Below are positions 18,111 through 27,348 of a DNA stretch of 63,180 nucleotides, one piece after another. This DNA is from an uncultured Ruminococcus sp. (GTDB lineage: Bacteria; Bacillota; Clostridia; Oscillospirales; CAG-272), in assembly GCA_902762505.1 (NCBI GenBank), contig CACWOQ010000003.1, positions 1-63,180 of the forward strand, given 5' to 3'. Below the pieces are notes generated by a model. It had not been told where the DNA came from. It was given only the letters and a program-made list of their open reading frames with translations, and searched no databases. The position numbers and the translations under genes are program-made. How positions within the stretch are numbered: position 1 is the first letter of the stretch; every line of letters begins with the position of its first letter.

Positions 18111-19360
18111 CACAACACGATATTATCATCATCGGCGGAGGTCCCGCGGGTCTTGCCGCCGCGATAGCCGCGAGAAAAGCCGGCATCGGGGACGTCCTCA
18201 TCCTCGAGCGCGACGATAAGCTCGGCGGAATACTGAATCAGTGCATACACAACGGCTTCGGTCTGCATACGTTCGGCGCGGAGCTGACGGGACCCGAGTA
18301 CGCGGAAAGATATTCCGATCAGGTCGAGGAGCTCGGCATACCGTACAAGCTCAGAACGATAGTCGCCGACGTGTCAGAGAACAGGGAAGTGACGTACGTA
18401 AATTCGACGGAAGGCGTCGTCACGGTGAAAGCCGGGGCGATAGTCCTCGCCATGGGCTGCCGCGAGCGTCCGAGAGGCGCGCTCGGCTTGCCGGGATACC
18501 GCCCGGCGGGCATATTCACGGCGGGCACGGCGCAGAGACTCATGAACGTCGAAGGATATTCCGTCGGCAAAAAGGTGTTCATATTGGGCTCGGGCGATAT
18601 CGGGCTCATTATGGCGCGCAGGATGACGCTCGAGGGCGCGCAGGTCTGCTGCGTGGCGGAGCTTATGCCGTATTCCGGCGGACTCAACCGCAATATCGTG
18701 CAGTGCCTGCGTGATTTCAACATACCGCTGCTGCTCTCGCATACCGTAACGAAAATACACGGAAAATACCGCGTAGAGGGCGTAACGGTGTCGCAGGTGG
18801 ACGGAAACAGACGCCCGATCCCCGGGACGGAGGAGTTTTACGAGTGCGACACTCTGCTTTTGTCGTGCGGACTTCTGCCCGAAAACGAGCTTTCGCGTCA
18901 GGCGGGCGTCGGGATAGACCGCGTGACCGGCGGACCCGTCGTCGACGACAGTCTTATGACGGACATACCCGGCGTTTTCGCCTGCGGAAACGTCCTTCAC
19001 GTACACGATCTTGTGGACTACGTGTCGGAGGAGGCGTCGCGCGCGGGAGAGCACGCCGCGCGGTTCGTAAAAGGCTCCGTACCTGAGGGCAGAGAGATAA
19101 GGCTCGAAGGCTCGGGCGGGGTGAGATACACCGTGCCGCAGCTGATACGCCCGGATACGATGGCTGACAGCGTTGTCGTGAGATTCCGCGTAGCCGACGT
19201 TTACCGCGACAAAAGCATAGCCGTTTATTACGACGGCGTGCGCGTGCAGAAACGCAAAAAGAGGATAATGGCTCCGGGCGAGATGGAACAGATTACGATC
19301 AGAAAAGACGGATTTGCCGCCTCGGTACCTGAGAAGATAACCGTCACCGTGGAGGATTGA
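18107..19360 (+). CDS. NAD(P)/FAD-dependent oxidoreductase, partner of the GlpA-like protein
   Basis: 417 residues. A FAD-binding motif GGGPAGLAAAIAARKAG lies at the N-terminus, an NAD(P)-binding GSGDIGLIMARRM near residue 160-175, and a C-terminal FACGN motif near 290. This is a pyridine-nucleotide-disulfide-oxidoreductase fold without the redox CxxxxC. In this position it probably passes electrons from the GlpA-like protein to NAD(P) or another carrier. The trio of DAO oxidoreductase, this protein and a DUF1667 protein next to glpK is a recurring arrangement in Clostridia and Thermotogales, from memory. It is coupled by 4-base overlap to the upstream gene. Confidence 0.82.
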   Translation: MTQHDIIIIGGGPAGLAAAIAARKAGIGDVLILERDDKLGGILNQCIHNGFGLHTFGAELTGPEYAERYSDQVEELGIPYKLRTIVADVSENREVTYVNSTEGVVTVKAGAIVLAMGCRERPRGALGLPGYRPAGIFTAGTAQRLMNVEGYSVGKKVFILGSGDIGLIMARRMTLEGAQVCCVAELMPYSGGLNRNIVQCLRDFNIPLLLSHTVTKIHGKYRVEGVTVSQVDGNRRPIPGTEEFYECDTLLLSCGLLPENELSRQAGVGIDRVTGGPVVDDSLMTDIPGVFACGNVLHVHDLVDYVSEEASRAGEHAARFVKGSVPEGREIRLEGSGGVRYTVPQLIRPDTMADSVVVRFRVADVYRDKSIAVYYDGVRVQKRKKRIMAPGEMEQITIRKDGFAASVPEKITVTVED

Positions 19361-19362
19361 AA

Positions 19363-19719
19363 ATGCAGAGTTACGAATTGACTTGTATACAGTGCCCGAT
19401 AGGCTGCGCCCTGACCGTAACGGTCGACGGCGACGCCGTTAAAGTCACGGGCAACACCTGCCCGCGCGGCGAGGCGTACGGGGTAAAGGAGGTCACGGCG
19501 CCCAGCCGTACCGTGACGTCGACCGTGGCGCTGACCGGCGGAGCTTTACGCCGCCTTCCGGTGAGAACAGCCGGGGACGTTCCGAAGGCGAAGATCTTCG
19601 AGGTGATGGAACAGATAAAAAAGACCCGGGTAAAAGCCCCGGTAAAGCTCGGTGACACGGTCATCGAAAACGTCTGCGGCACGGGCACGGACGTCATAGC
19701 GACAAAGACCGTAAAATAA
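19363..19719 (+). CDS. DUF1667 family protein
   Basis: 118 residues with four Cys in the N-terminal half in the pattern CIQCPIGC and CPRG, suggesting a metal or Fe-S site, and a conserved C-terminal AxxxVxxTGxDVIATKT-like end. The family is usually found beside the two oxidoreductases encoded upstream and is thought to be an accessory electron-transfer subunit; its biochemical role is not established to my knowledge. ATG 19363 is preferred to the TTG at 19357 because GGAGG (19351-19355) lies 7 bases before it. Confidence 0.82.
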   Translation: MQSYELTCIQCPIGCALTVTVDGDAVKVTGNTCPRGEAYGVKEVTAPSRTVTSTVALTGGALRRLPVRTAGDVPKAKIFEVMEQIKKTRVKAPVKLGDTVIENVCGTGTDVIATKTVK

Positions 19720-19732
19720 AGGAGACACGGAA

Positions 19733-21166
19733 ATGACTTCAGAACCGAACCTGAAACTCAAACTGAATTTAAAGAGAACTTTCCTTATAGGCTTCGCATT
19801 TTTCGGGATCCTGCTTTTGTGGCAGGTGTACGACTCGTGGTGCCCCACGTTTCTGACCGATATATTCGCCCGCCGCATGTACGGCATAAGCTCCGCCGAG
19901 CTGAAGACGGCGGCGGAGGACAGGATCCTCAACGTACAGTGGATAGTCGGCATCATCATGGCGTGCGACAACCTCGCCGCGCTGATCCTTCTGCCGATAT
20001 TCGGAAATCTTTCCGATAAGACGAGGACGCCGATCGGCAAGCGTATGCCGTTCATACTCACCGGAACCATGGTTTCCGCGATAGCGTTCCCGTTCATCCC
20101 GCTTCTGTTCCATTATAACAACATCGTCGGTATGATAGCGATAATGATCGTTGTGCTCATATTCATGATGATGTACCGCAACCCCGCCGTCGCACTGATG
20201 CCGGATATAACGCCGAAGCCTCTGCGCGCAAAAGCGAACGGCATCATAAACATAATGGGCTATCTCGGCGGCGCGTTCGCCACCGTGCTCGGCATATTCC
20301 TCAAGCTGTCCGATTACATAAACGCCCCGGATGAGGCGAGAAAGCTCTGGATCATAGAGATCCCGTTCATCGCGGCGTCCGTGCTCATGGTCATTTCCGC
20401 GCTCGTGCTTTTCTTCACGGTGCGTGAAAACGAGCTTGCCGTAAAACTGAAGGACGAGATGGAGCTGGGCGAAAAGCTCGCCGCGATCGAAGACCCGGTA
20501 GACGATAACGCCCCCCTGTCGGCGGCGAACAGACGTATGCTTTTCGCCATACTCGGCGCGGAATTCCTCTGGTTCATGGCTGACAACGCGATAGGCACGT
20601 ATATCGGCAACTACGTCATATATTATCTCAAATCGGCGTCAAGCTCAACGATGATCATGACGATCGTCGGCGGACTCGGCTCCGTCATCGGCTTCGCGAC
20701 AGCCGGCTTCATAGCGGATAAAATAGGCAGAAAGTGGACGGTCACGTCGGGACTCTGCATAACCGTCGCCGGGCTTTTGCTGATGTGCTTCGTCAGACCC
20801 ATGGCTCTGAATGAAGCGACGGGATACAACGCCTTCCCGCCGCTGCTCTATCTGATCTGGGCGATAAAGGGCTTCGGAATGGCGCTCGTACACAACTGCT
20901 CGTTCCCGATGGTCGTCGAGCTCTGCCCGAACAGCAGGATAGGCAAGTTCACCGGTTATTATTACGCGGCGAGCATGTCGGCTCAGACCGCGACGCCGGT
21001 CCTGCTCGGTCTCGTGTTCAAGGTCACGCTTGCGTGGCGCGCCCTCCCGGTTTACGCCGCGGTGCTTTTCGCGCTGAGCTTCGCCGTGTTCTTCATTTTC
21101 GTAAAGAACATCAAAGCCAAAAAGCTCGGCAACGCGGTCGGGCTTGAAGCGATAGACGGAGACTGA
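19733..21166 (+). CDS. MFS transporter of the GPH / SLC45-like type
   Basis: 477 residues and about 12 membrane helices. The loop GNLSDKTRTPIGKRMPFI is the family hallmark of glycoside-pentoside-hexuronide / sucrose-type symporters, and ALMPDITPKPLRAKANGI is another typical loop. By position between glycerol catabolic genes and a glycerophosphodiesterase it may import a glycerol-containing compound (a glycoside such as galactosylglycerol, or a glycerophosphodiester). That substrate guess is inference. A GGAGA ribosome site precedes the ATG. Confidence 0.82.
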   Translation: MTSEPNLKLKLNLKRTFLIGFAFFGILLLWQVYDSWCPTFLTDIFARRMYGISSAELKTAAEDRILNVQWIVGIIMACDNLAALILLPIFGNLSDKTRTPIGKRMPFILTGTMVSAIAFPFIPLLFHYNNIVGMIAIMIVVLIFMMMYRNPAVALMPDITPKPLRAKANGIINIMGYLGGAFATVLGIFLKLSDYINAPDEARKLWIIEIPFIAASVLMVISALVLFFTVRENELAVKLKDEMELGEKLAAIEDPVDDNAPLSAANRRMLFAILGAEFLWFMADNAIGTYIGNYVIYYLKSASSSTMIMTIVGGLGSVIGFATAGFIADKIGRKWTVTSGLCITVAGLLLMCFVRPMALNEATGYNAFPPLLYLIWAIKGFGMALVHNCSFPMVVELCPNSRIGKFTGYYYAASMSAQTATPVLLGLVFKVTLAWRALPVYAAVLFALSFAVFFIFVKNIKAKKLGNAVGLEAIDGD

Positions 21167-21168
21167 CC

Positions 21169-21987
21169 GTGCATCCGTTGTTCATAATACTTATCGTCGC
21201 CGCCGCGCTCTCCGCGCTGTGCCTGTTCGTATTTGCGCCGGGCGCCGGCGGAAAAGACGGAAAAAAGGCGTTTTACGGGCGCAATATCGCCCACCGCGGA
21301 CTGTATGAGCGCGATCAGTCGATCCCGGAGAACTCTCTGCCCGCCTTTTCGCGGGCGGCGGAGCGCGGCTACGGTGTTGAGCTTGACGTTCAGCTTTCAA
21401 AGGACGGCAGGGTCGTCGTTTTCCACGACGATACGCTTCTGCGCGCCTGCGGCGTCGACCGACGCGCAGACGAACTGACGTACGGGCAGCTTTGCGTGCT
21501 CAGCCTCTTCGGTACGGGCGAGCGCATACCGCTTTTCATGGAGGTGCTGTCCGTGCTCTCGGGCAGGGTCCCCGTCGTGGTCGAGCTGAAAAACGGAAAA
21601 AGGAACGCCGAGCTTTGTGAAAAAACGCTCGCGATCCTTGAAGGATACGAAGGAGAATACTGCGTCGAAAGCTTCAGCCCGTTCATCGTCGGGTGGTTCC
21701 GTAAGCGTGCGCCGCACATAATGCGCGGACAGCTCGCCCAGCTCCCCGCCGACTACGGTGACGCGGTGTCGAAGCCCGCCGCGCTTCTTCTCGGCGTCTG
21801 CTTTTTCAACTTCATCGCGCGTCCGCATTTCATAGCGCACCGTTACGGCAAAGCGACACTTCCGGTAAAGCTTGCGCGGAGGCTCGGCGCCATGAGCTTT
21901 ACGTGGACCCCGCACGACGAAAGCGAAGAAAAAAACTCGGACGCCGTCATATTCGAGTATTATCTGCCCACCGTGAAGTTCAAATGA
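21169..21987 (+). CDS. Membrane-anchored glycerophosphodiester phosphodiesterase
   Basis: 272 residues. One N-terminal membrane helix is followed by a GDPD domain: IAHRGL at about 40-45, ENSLPAF, ELDVQLSKDGRVVVFHDDTL, and VVELKN. These hold the His, Glu and Asp residues used for catalysis and metal binding. It hydrolyses glycerophosphodiesters to glycerol 3-phosphate and an alcohol, feeding the GlpA-like enzyme in the same operon. The start is GTG 21169, with GGAG 7 bases upstream and 2 bases after the transporter stop. Confidence 0.85.
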   Translation: MHPLFIILIVAAALSALCLFVFAPGAGGKDGKKAFYGRNIAHRGLYERDQSIPENSLPAFSRAAERGYGVELDVQLSKDGRVVVFHDDTLLRACGVDRRADELTYGQLCVLSLFGTGERIPLFMEVLSVLSGRVPVVVELKNGKRNAELCEKTLAILEGYEGEYCVESFSPFIVGWFRKRAPHIMRGQLAQLPADYGDAVSKPAALLLGVCFFNFIARPHFIAHRYGKATLPVKLARRLGAMSFTWTPHDESEEKNSDAVIFEYYLPTVKFK

Positions 21988-22042
21988 TTTGCAGGCTTTC
22001 TTACGTTTCGGTTAAATATTTTTGAAATATCGGCGGAGGTGA

Positions 22043-22071
22043 TTGACAAACGCCGCCGATTGTGGTATAGT
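22043..22071 (+). promoter_or_regulatory. Promoter of the pyrimidine operon
   Basis: TTGACA (22043-22048), 17-base spacer, TATAGT (22066-22071). CGGCGG (22031-22036) and CCGCCG (22053-22058) form an inverted repeat around the -35 box that could be an operator. Transcription should begin near 22078, leaving a leader of about 120 bases before pyrC. Confidence 0.85.
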
Positions 22072-22077
22072 ATCACA

Positions 22078-22199
22078 AGATGATTTTTAAGTCGATACCG
22101 AGATATCGGCAAGATTGTGATACGGATAAGGCGGACGCCTTATTTTCTCTGCATTACCGCCTTGCCGTACGGCAAGGCTTTGTTTATTCCGGAGGAGCT
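22078..22199 (+). promoter_or_regulatory. Candidate transcription attenuator of the pyr operon
   Basis: The leader can fold in two exclusive ways. The terminator GCCTTGCC-GTAC-GGCAAGGC (22159-22178) is followed by TTTGTTTATT, ending 13 bases before the pyrC ATG. Upstream, AAGGCGG (22128-22134) is the exact complement of CCGCCTT (22157-22163), which includes part of the terminator's left arm, so it can act as antiterminator. The same AAGGCGG region can instead pair locally (ATAAGGC with GCCTTAT, 22126-22143). A CCGA-GATA-TCGG hairpin near 22098-22109 lies further upstream. The architecture fits PyrR-type or UTP-sensing attenuation, but I do not see a clear PyrR binding-loop consensus. Confidence 0.65.
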
Positions 22200-23435
22200 A
22201 TGGAGAAAATGGAGAAGACCGCTGTTTTCAAAGAGGGCACGCCCGCCGCGCCCGGCTTTGACTTTTCCGCTCCCGTCAGGGAATCGGCGGAAGAGTACGT
22301 GAAAAAAGGATATACGGTATTGCCCGGCTTTTGCGATGTGCACGTGCATTTTCGTGAGCCGGGTTTTTCTTATAAAGAAACGATAGCGTCCGGCAGCCGC
22401 TCGGCGGCGGCGGGCGGCTTCACCGACGTGTGCACGATGCCGAACCTCGATCCCTGCCCCGACAGCGTCGCAGGCATAAAGCGCCAGCTTGAAATAATAG
22501 AGAAGAACGCGGTGATACGCGTCCATCCGTACGCCGCGATAACGGTCGGACGCGCCGGGATGAGCGTCGTCGACATGAAGGCTCTTTCGCCCTACGCTGT
22601 CGCGTTTTCGGACGACGGATCCGGCGTTCAGGCTGACGGCGTGATGGAGGAGGCGATGACGGAGGCTGCGGCTCTCGGCGCGATCATCGCCGCGCACTGC
22701 GAGGACAACTCCCTGCTCGACGGCGGATATATCCACGCGGGCGAATACGCCGTGCTCAAAAATCACAGGGGCATAAGCAGCGAAAGCGAGTGGAGACAGA
22801 TAGAGCGCGATCTGAATATCGCGGCGCGCACCGGCTGCGCGTACCACGTCTGCCATATATCGACGAAGGAGAGCGTGAAGCTCATCCGGGAGGCGAAGAA
22901 GAGCGGCGTTGACGTCACCTGCGAGACGGCTCCGCATTACCTTCTGCTCGACGATATGGATCTGAGAGAGGACGGAAGATTCAAGATGAACCCGCCGCTC
23001 CGTTCTTCAAAGGACAGAGAGGCTTTGATCGAGGGCGCCGCCGACGGCACCGTCGATATGATAGCGACGGATCACGCGCCGCATTCGAAGGACGAAAAAT
23101 CGAAGGGCCTGCGCGACAGCGCGTTCGGCGTCGTCGGACTTGAAACGGCGTTCCCGGCGCTTTACACGGAGCTGGTACGGAACAGGGTGCTGTCGCTTGA
23201 AAGGCTCGTTTACATGATGAGCACGGCGCCGAGAAAGCGCTTCGGCCTGCCCGGCGGCGCGGATATGAGCGTCTGGGCGCTCGACGAGTCGTACACGGTC
23301 GACCCCACGCGGTTCTTTACCGCGGGCAGGTCCACGCCGTTCGCCGGCAGGACTTTATACGGAGTCTGCAAAATGACGGTCTGCGGCGGCGTGACGGTTT
23401 TCAAAGAAGGAAAAATGATCGCGGAGGATAAATAA
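22200..23435 (+). CDS. pyrC: Dihydroorotase
   Basis: 411 residues. Zinc ligands are in GFCDVHVHFREPG, and further His residues lie in IIAAHCEDN, HVCHIS and the ATDHAPHS motif near the C-terminal third, all typical of type I dihydroorotase. It cyclises N-carbamoyl-aspartate to dihydroorotate. The start at 22200 is set by GGAGG (22191-22195) and by the promoter, because an upstream in-frame ATG at 22080 would coincide with the transcription start. It is the first gene of the pyr operon. Confidence 0.93.
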   Translation: MEKMEKTAVFKEGTPAAPGFDFSAPVRESAEEYVKKGYTVLPGFCDVHVHFREPGFSYKETIASGSRSAAAGGFTDVCTMPNLDPCPDSVAGIKRQLEIIEKNAVIRVHPYAAITVGRAGMSVVDMKALSPYAVAFSDDGSGVQADGVMEEAMTEAAALGAIIAAHCEDNSLLDGGYIHAGEYAVLKNHRGISSESEWRQIERDLNIAARTGCAYHVCHISTKESVKLIREAKKSGVDVTCETAPHYLLLDDMDLREDGRFKMNPPLRSSKDREALIEGAADGTVDMIATDHAPHSKDEKSKGLRDSAFGVVGLETAFPALYTELVRNRVLSLERLVYMMSTAPRKRFGLPGGADMSVWALDESYTVDPTRFFTAGRSTPFAGRTLYGVCKMTVCGGVTVFKEGKMIAEDK

Positions 23436-26400
23436 ATGAAGAGAAAAGATATCAAAAAGGTGCTTATAATCGGCTCCGGTCCCATAGTGATCGGACAGGC
23501 AGCCGAATTCGACTACGCCGGAACGCAGGCGTGTCTGGCTTTGAAGGAAGAGGGGTGCGAGGTCATACTCTGCAACTCGAACCCCGCGACCATAATGACG
23601 GATAAGACCATAGCAGACAAGATCTACATGGAGCCGCTGACGCTCGAATACGTGGCGAAGATACTCAGATACGAGCGTCCGGACGCGATAATCCCCGGCA
23701 TCGGCGGACAGACCGGGCTCAACCTTGCGATGCAGCTTTCAAGAAAAGGCATACTCAAGGAATGCGGCACGGAGCTGCTCGGCACCCCCGCGGACAGTAT
23801 AGAGCGCGCGGAGGACAGAGAGCTTTTCAAGGAGATGTGCGAATCCATAGGCGAGCCGGTCATCCCGTCAAAGATCACGTACGGGATCGAAGAGGCGGTC
23901 GAGGCGGCGAAGGAGATAGGCTATCCAGTCGTCCTGCGCCCGGCGTTCACGCTCGGAGGCACCGGCGGCGGCTTCGCGTACGACGAAGCCGAGCTTATCG
24001 CCGTCGCGTCGAACGCTTTCAGATTATCACCCGTCCATCAGGTCCTCGTTGAGAAGAGCGTGCGCGGATACAAGGAGATAGAATTCGAGGTCATGCGCGA
24101 TTCAAGCGACCGTGCGATAACGATCTGCGGCATGGAAAACGTCGACCCCGTCGGCGTCCACACGGGCGACAGCATAGTCGTCGCGCCGATACTTTCGCTT
24201 TCCGATCACGATCTGAAGATGCTCAACGACAGCGCGATAAAGATAATCAGAGAATTGAAGATAGAAGGCGGCTGCAACGTGCAGTTCGCGCTCGACCCCG
24301 CGTCGAGCAGATACTATCTGATAGAGGTCAACCCCCGCGTGTCACGTTCGTCCGCCCTCGCCTCCAAGGCGAGCGGATATCCAATAGCGCGCGTCACCGC
24401 GAAGATCGCTCTCGGCATGGAGCTTACCGAGATCCCGGTCGCCGGAGGCACCGCGGCGATCGAGCCGTCGCTCGACTATATCGTCGCAAAATTCCCGCGC
24501 TTCCCGTTTGATAAATTTTCCGACGCGCCGAACACGCTCGGCACGCAGATGAAAGCCACCGGCGAGGTAATGGGCATAGGCTCGAATCTGGAGGAGTGCA
24601 TGCTCAAATCCGTGCGCTCGCTCGAAACGGGCGTCTGCCACCTCTATCTGCCGAAATTCGACGCGTACACGACGGAGCAGCTTTTCGAATACGTTTCAGA
24701 TTTCAGAGACGATACGATATACGCCGTTACGGAGCTTCTGCGCCGCGGCGCCGATATCGCGCAGATACACGAAAAGACGATGATAACGGAGCTGTTCCTC
24801 GAAGCCCTGAAGAACATAACGGACATGGAGGAGAAGCTGAAAAAGAACGTCAACTCCGTGAAGGTGCTGTCCGAAGCGAAGAAAATGGGCTTTTCGGACA
24901 AGTTCATAGCGTCGCTGTGGAATCTCACCGAGATCGAAATATACGAAAAGAGAAAGAAAAACGGCATAACCCCCGTCTTCCGCATGGTCGACACGCTCCA
25001 CACCGGAAAATATCTCGCATACCTTTATTCGTCGTACACCGGTGAAAACGAAAGCCGTCTGACCGACAGAAAAAAGATCGTAGTTCTCGGCGCCGGCCCC
25101 ATAAGGATAGGTCAGGGCGTGGAATTCGACTACTCCACCGTCCACGCCGTCCAGACGATAAGACGCGCGGGATACGAATCCATAATAATAAACAACAACC
25201 CGGAGACGGTCTCCACGGACTACGAGACGGCGGACAAGCTGTATTTCGAGCCGCTCACCCCGGAGGACGTCATGGCGGTGCTCGATTTCGAGCGTCCGGA
25301 GGGCATAATCGCCTCGCTCGGCGGTCAGACCGCGATAAACCTCGCGCAGCCTCTGACGGAGCGCGGCGTCCGTATGATAGGCACGGATTTCGAGGCGATA
25401 GAGCGCGCGGAGAACAGGGACAGCTTTGAAAAGGTCCTGCTCGGTCTCGGCATCCCTCAGCCCGAGGGCTGCGCCGTGACGGACATAGAAGCCGGCGTAA
25501 AAGCCGCCGCGGATATAGGCTACCCGGTGCTCGTCCGCCCGTCGTTCGTGCTCGGAGGCAGGGCGATGCAGATCGTGGCGAACGAGGAACAGCTCCGCCA
25601 TTACCTGAAAACGGCTGTTGAGATAGACGCGGACAAACCCGTGCTCGTCGATAAATATATCCCCGGAAAGGAAGTCGAGACGGACGCCATCTGCGACGGA
25701 CGCGACGTCTTCATCCCCGGCATCATGGAGCTTGTCGAGCGCACCGGCATACACTCCGGCGACTCGATCAGCGTTTACCCGACGTTCTCGGTCTCCGATA
25801 AAGTCAAGGGCAAAATACTCACTTACACAAAGAAGCTCGGTCTCGGCATAGGCATAAAGGGACTGTACAACATCCAGTTCATCGTCGACAACAACGACGA
25901 CGTATACGTCATAGAGGTCAACCCGAGATCGTCGCGCACCGTGCCGTTCCTTTCAAAAGCCACGGGGTATCCGCTGCCCGACATAGCGACGGAGGTCATC
26001 CTCGGCAGCACGCTGAAGGAGCAGGGGATATTCGATCTGTATCCGGAGGAAAAGAAACGCCACTACGTAAAGGTGCCGGTGTTCTCGTTCAATAAAATAA
26101 GAGGGCTCGACGCGTATCTGTCCCCGGAGATGAAATCTACCGGCGAGGCGATAGGCTACGACGACAAGCTCAACCGCGCGCTTTACAAAGCCCTGCAGGC
26201 GGCGGGGACCCATCTGCAGAATTACGGAACGGTGTTCGTCACCGTCGCCGATTCGGACAAGGCGGAAACGCTTCCGCTCATCCGCCGCTTCTACAACCTC
26301 GGCTTCAACATCGAGGCGACGGAGGGAACGGCTAAATATCTGAAAGAAAACGGTATCCGCACGCACGTGCTGAAAAAGATCTCGTCAGGCTCTGACGAGA

Positions 26401-26606
26401 TACCGGAGGCGCTCCGCCAGGGACATATCGCGTACGTCATAAACACGAGAGACATCTCGGCTACCGCGGCTCAGAGCGACGGTCAGCAGATAAGAAAAGC
26501 GGCGACGGAAAACAACGTCACCATGTTCACCTCGCTTGACACGGTAAGAGTCCTGCTCGACGTGCTTGAAGAGACGACGCTCACCGTCTCCACGATAGAT
26601 TCCTGA
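23436..26606 (+). CDS. carB: Carbamoyl-phosphate synthase large subunit
   Basis: 1056 residues, full length for the family. Two homologous ATP-grasp halves are visible, each opening with a KVLIIGSGP/KIVVLGAGP motif (about residues 6 and 548) followed by GQ(A/G)xEFDY. The C-terminal MGS-like allosteric domain starts near 930 (LGFNIEATEGTAKYL). It makes carbamoyl phosphate from bicarbonate, ATP and ammonia. The ammonia normally comes from CarA, which is not in this window. GGAGG lies 8 bases before the ATG. Confidence 0.97.
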   Translation: MKRKDIKKVLIIGSGPIVIGQAAEFDYAGTQACLALKEEGCEVILCNSNPATIMTDKTIADKIYMEPLTLEYVAKILRYERPDAIIPGIGGQTGLNLAMQLSRKGILKECGTELLGTPADSIERAEDRELFKEMCESIGEPVIPSKITYGIEEAVEAAKEIGYPVVLRPAFTLGGTGGGFAYDEAELIAVASNAFRLSPVHQVLVEKSVRGYKEIEFEVMRDSSDRAITICGMENVDPVGVHTGDSIVVAPILSLSDHDLKMLNDSAIKIIRELKIEGGCNVQFALDPASSRYYLIEVNPRVSRSSALASKASGYPIARVTAKIALGMELTEIPVAGGTAAIEPSLDYIVAKFPRFPFDKFSDAPNTLGTQMKATGEVMGIGSNLEECMLKSVRSLETGVCHLYLPKFDAYTTEQLFEYVSDFRDDTIYAVTELLRRGADIAQIHEKTMITELFLEALKNITDMEEKLKKNVNSVKVLSEAKKMGFSDKFIASLWNLTEIEIYEKRKKNGITPVFRMVDTLHTGKYLAYLYSSYTGENESRLTDRKKIVVLGAGPIRIGQGVEFDYSTVHAVQTIRRAGYESIIINNNPETVSTDYETADKLYFEPLTPEDVMAVLDFERPEGIIASLGGQTAINLAQPLTERGVRMIGTDFEAIERAENRDSFEKVLLGLGIPQPEGCAVTDIEAGVKAAADIGYPVLVRPSFVLGGRAMQIVANEEQLRHYLKTAVEIDADKPVLVDKYIPGKEVETDAICDGRDVFIPGIMELVERTGIHSGDSISVYPTFSVSDKVKGKILTYTKKLGLGIGIKGLYNIQFIVDNNDDVYVIEVNPRSSRTVPFLSKATGYPLPDIATEVILGSTLKEQGIFDLYPEEKKRHYVKVPVFSFNKIRGLDAYLSPEMKSTGEAIGYDDKLNRALYKALQAAGTHLQNYGTVFVTVADSDKAETLPLIRRFYNLGFNIEATEGTAKYLKENGIRTHVLKKISSGSDEIPEALRQGHIAYVINTRDISATAAQSDGQQIRKAATENNVTMFTSLDTVRVLLDVLEETTLTVSTIDS

Positions 26607-26607
26607 T

Positions 26608-27348
26608 ATGAAAGACGTAATTTTCACGGTAATAAAGAACGTGCCGCTTACGAAAAACGTGTATGAAATGACGCTCTGCGGCGACACGTCGGATATAACG
26701 CGCCCCGGTCAGTTTGTGAACGTAAAGCTCGACGGACTGTATCTGCGCCGCCCGATATCCGTATGCGAGGTGATGCGCGACAGGCTGATACTCGTATACA
26801 AGGTCGTCGGCGCCGGGACGGAGAAGATGGCGGCTTTGCGGAAAGGCGCGGAGCTGTCCCTGCTGACCGGACTCGGAAACGGTTACGATATAAGCGTATC
26901 GGGCGACCGGCCGCTGCTCATCGGCGGCGGCGTCGGCGTGCCTCCGCTTTATATGCTCGCAGAAAAGCTGCTGGAGCTCGGTATCGCTCCGGCGGTGATA
27001 CTCGGCTTCAACACGAAGGACGAGGTGTTTTACGAAAAGGAATTCAGCCGCCTCGGTCTGACGAGCGTTGAGGTCACGACCGTTGACGGAAGCTGCGGGA
27101 CGAAGGGCTACGTGACCGACGTTCTCGACCGGTATGAGCCGACGTATTATTACGCCTGCGGCCCTTTGCCGATGCTGAAGGCGGTCCACCGTGCGCTGCC
27201 GTGCGGCGGTCAGCTCTCGTTTGAGGAGCGTATGGGCTGCGGCTTCGGTGCGTGCATGGGCTGCTCGTGCAGGACGGTAACGGGTTATAAACGCATATGC
27301 AAAGACGGACCCGTGCTTTACAAGGAGGAGATATTATGGGAAAAATGA
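26608..27348 (+). CDS. pyrK: Dihydroorotate dehydrogenase electron-transfer subunit
   Basis: 246 residues. The FAD-binding RRPISV motif (about 50), the NAD-binding GGGVGVPPLYMLAEKL (about 110) and a C-terminal [2Fe-2S] cysteine cluster (MGCGFGACMGCSCR and the later IC) are all present. With PyrD it forms the class 1B enzyme that uses NAD as electron acceptor, as in anaerobic Firmicutes. It starts 1 base after the carB stop and overlaps pyrD by 13 bases. Confidence 0.95.
   Translation: MKDVIFTVIKNVPLTKNVYEMTLCGDTSDITRPGQFVNVKLDGLYLRRPISVCEVMRDRLILVYKVVGAGTEKMAALRKGAELSLLTGLGNGYDISVSGDRPLLIGGGVGVPPLYMLAEKLLELGIAPAVILGFNTKDEVFYEKEFSRLGLTSVEVTTVDGSCGTKGYVTDVLDRYEPTYYYACGPLPMLKAVHRALPCGGQLSFEERMGCGFGACMGCSCRTVTGYKRICKDGPVLYKEEILWEK

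Noticed and set aside
16578..18113. Long minus-strand frame opposite the GlpA-like gene
   Set aside because: Composition is typical of an antisense shadow, and the plus strand has convincing FAD and Fe-S motifs.
22080..22199. N-terminal extension of PyrC from an upstream ATG at 22080
   Set aside because: The ATG falls on the predicted transcription start, and the extension overlaps the attenuator hairpins. GGAGG and the family N-terminus support 22200.
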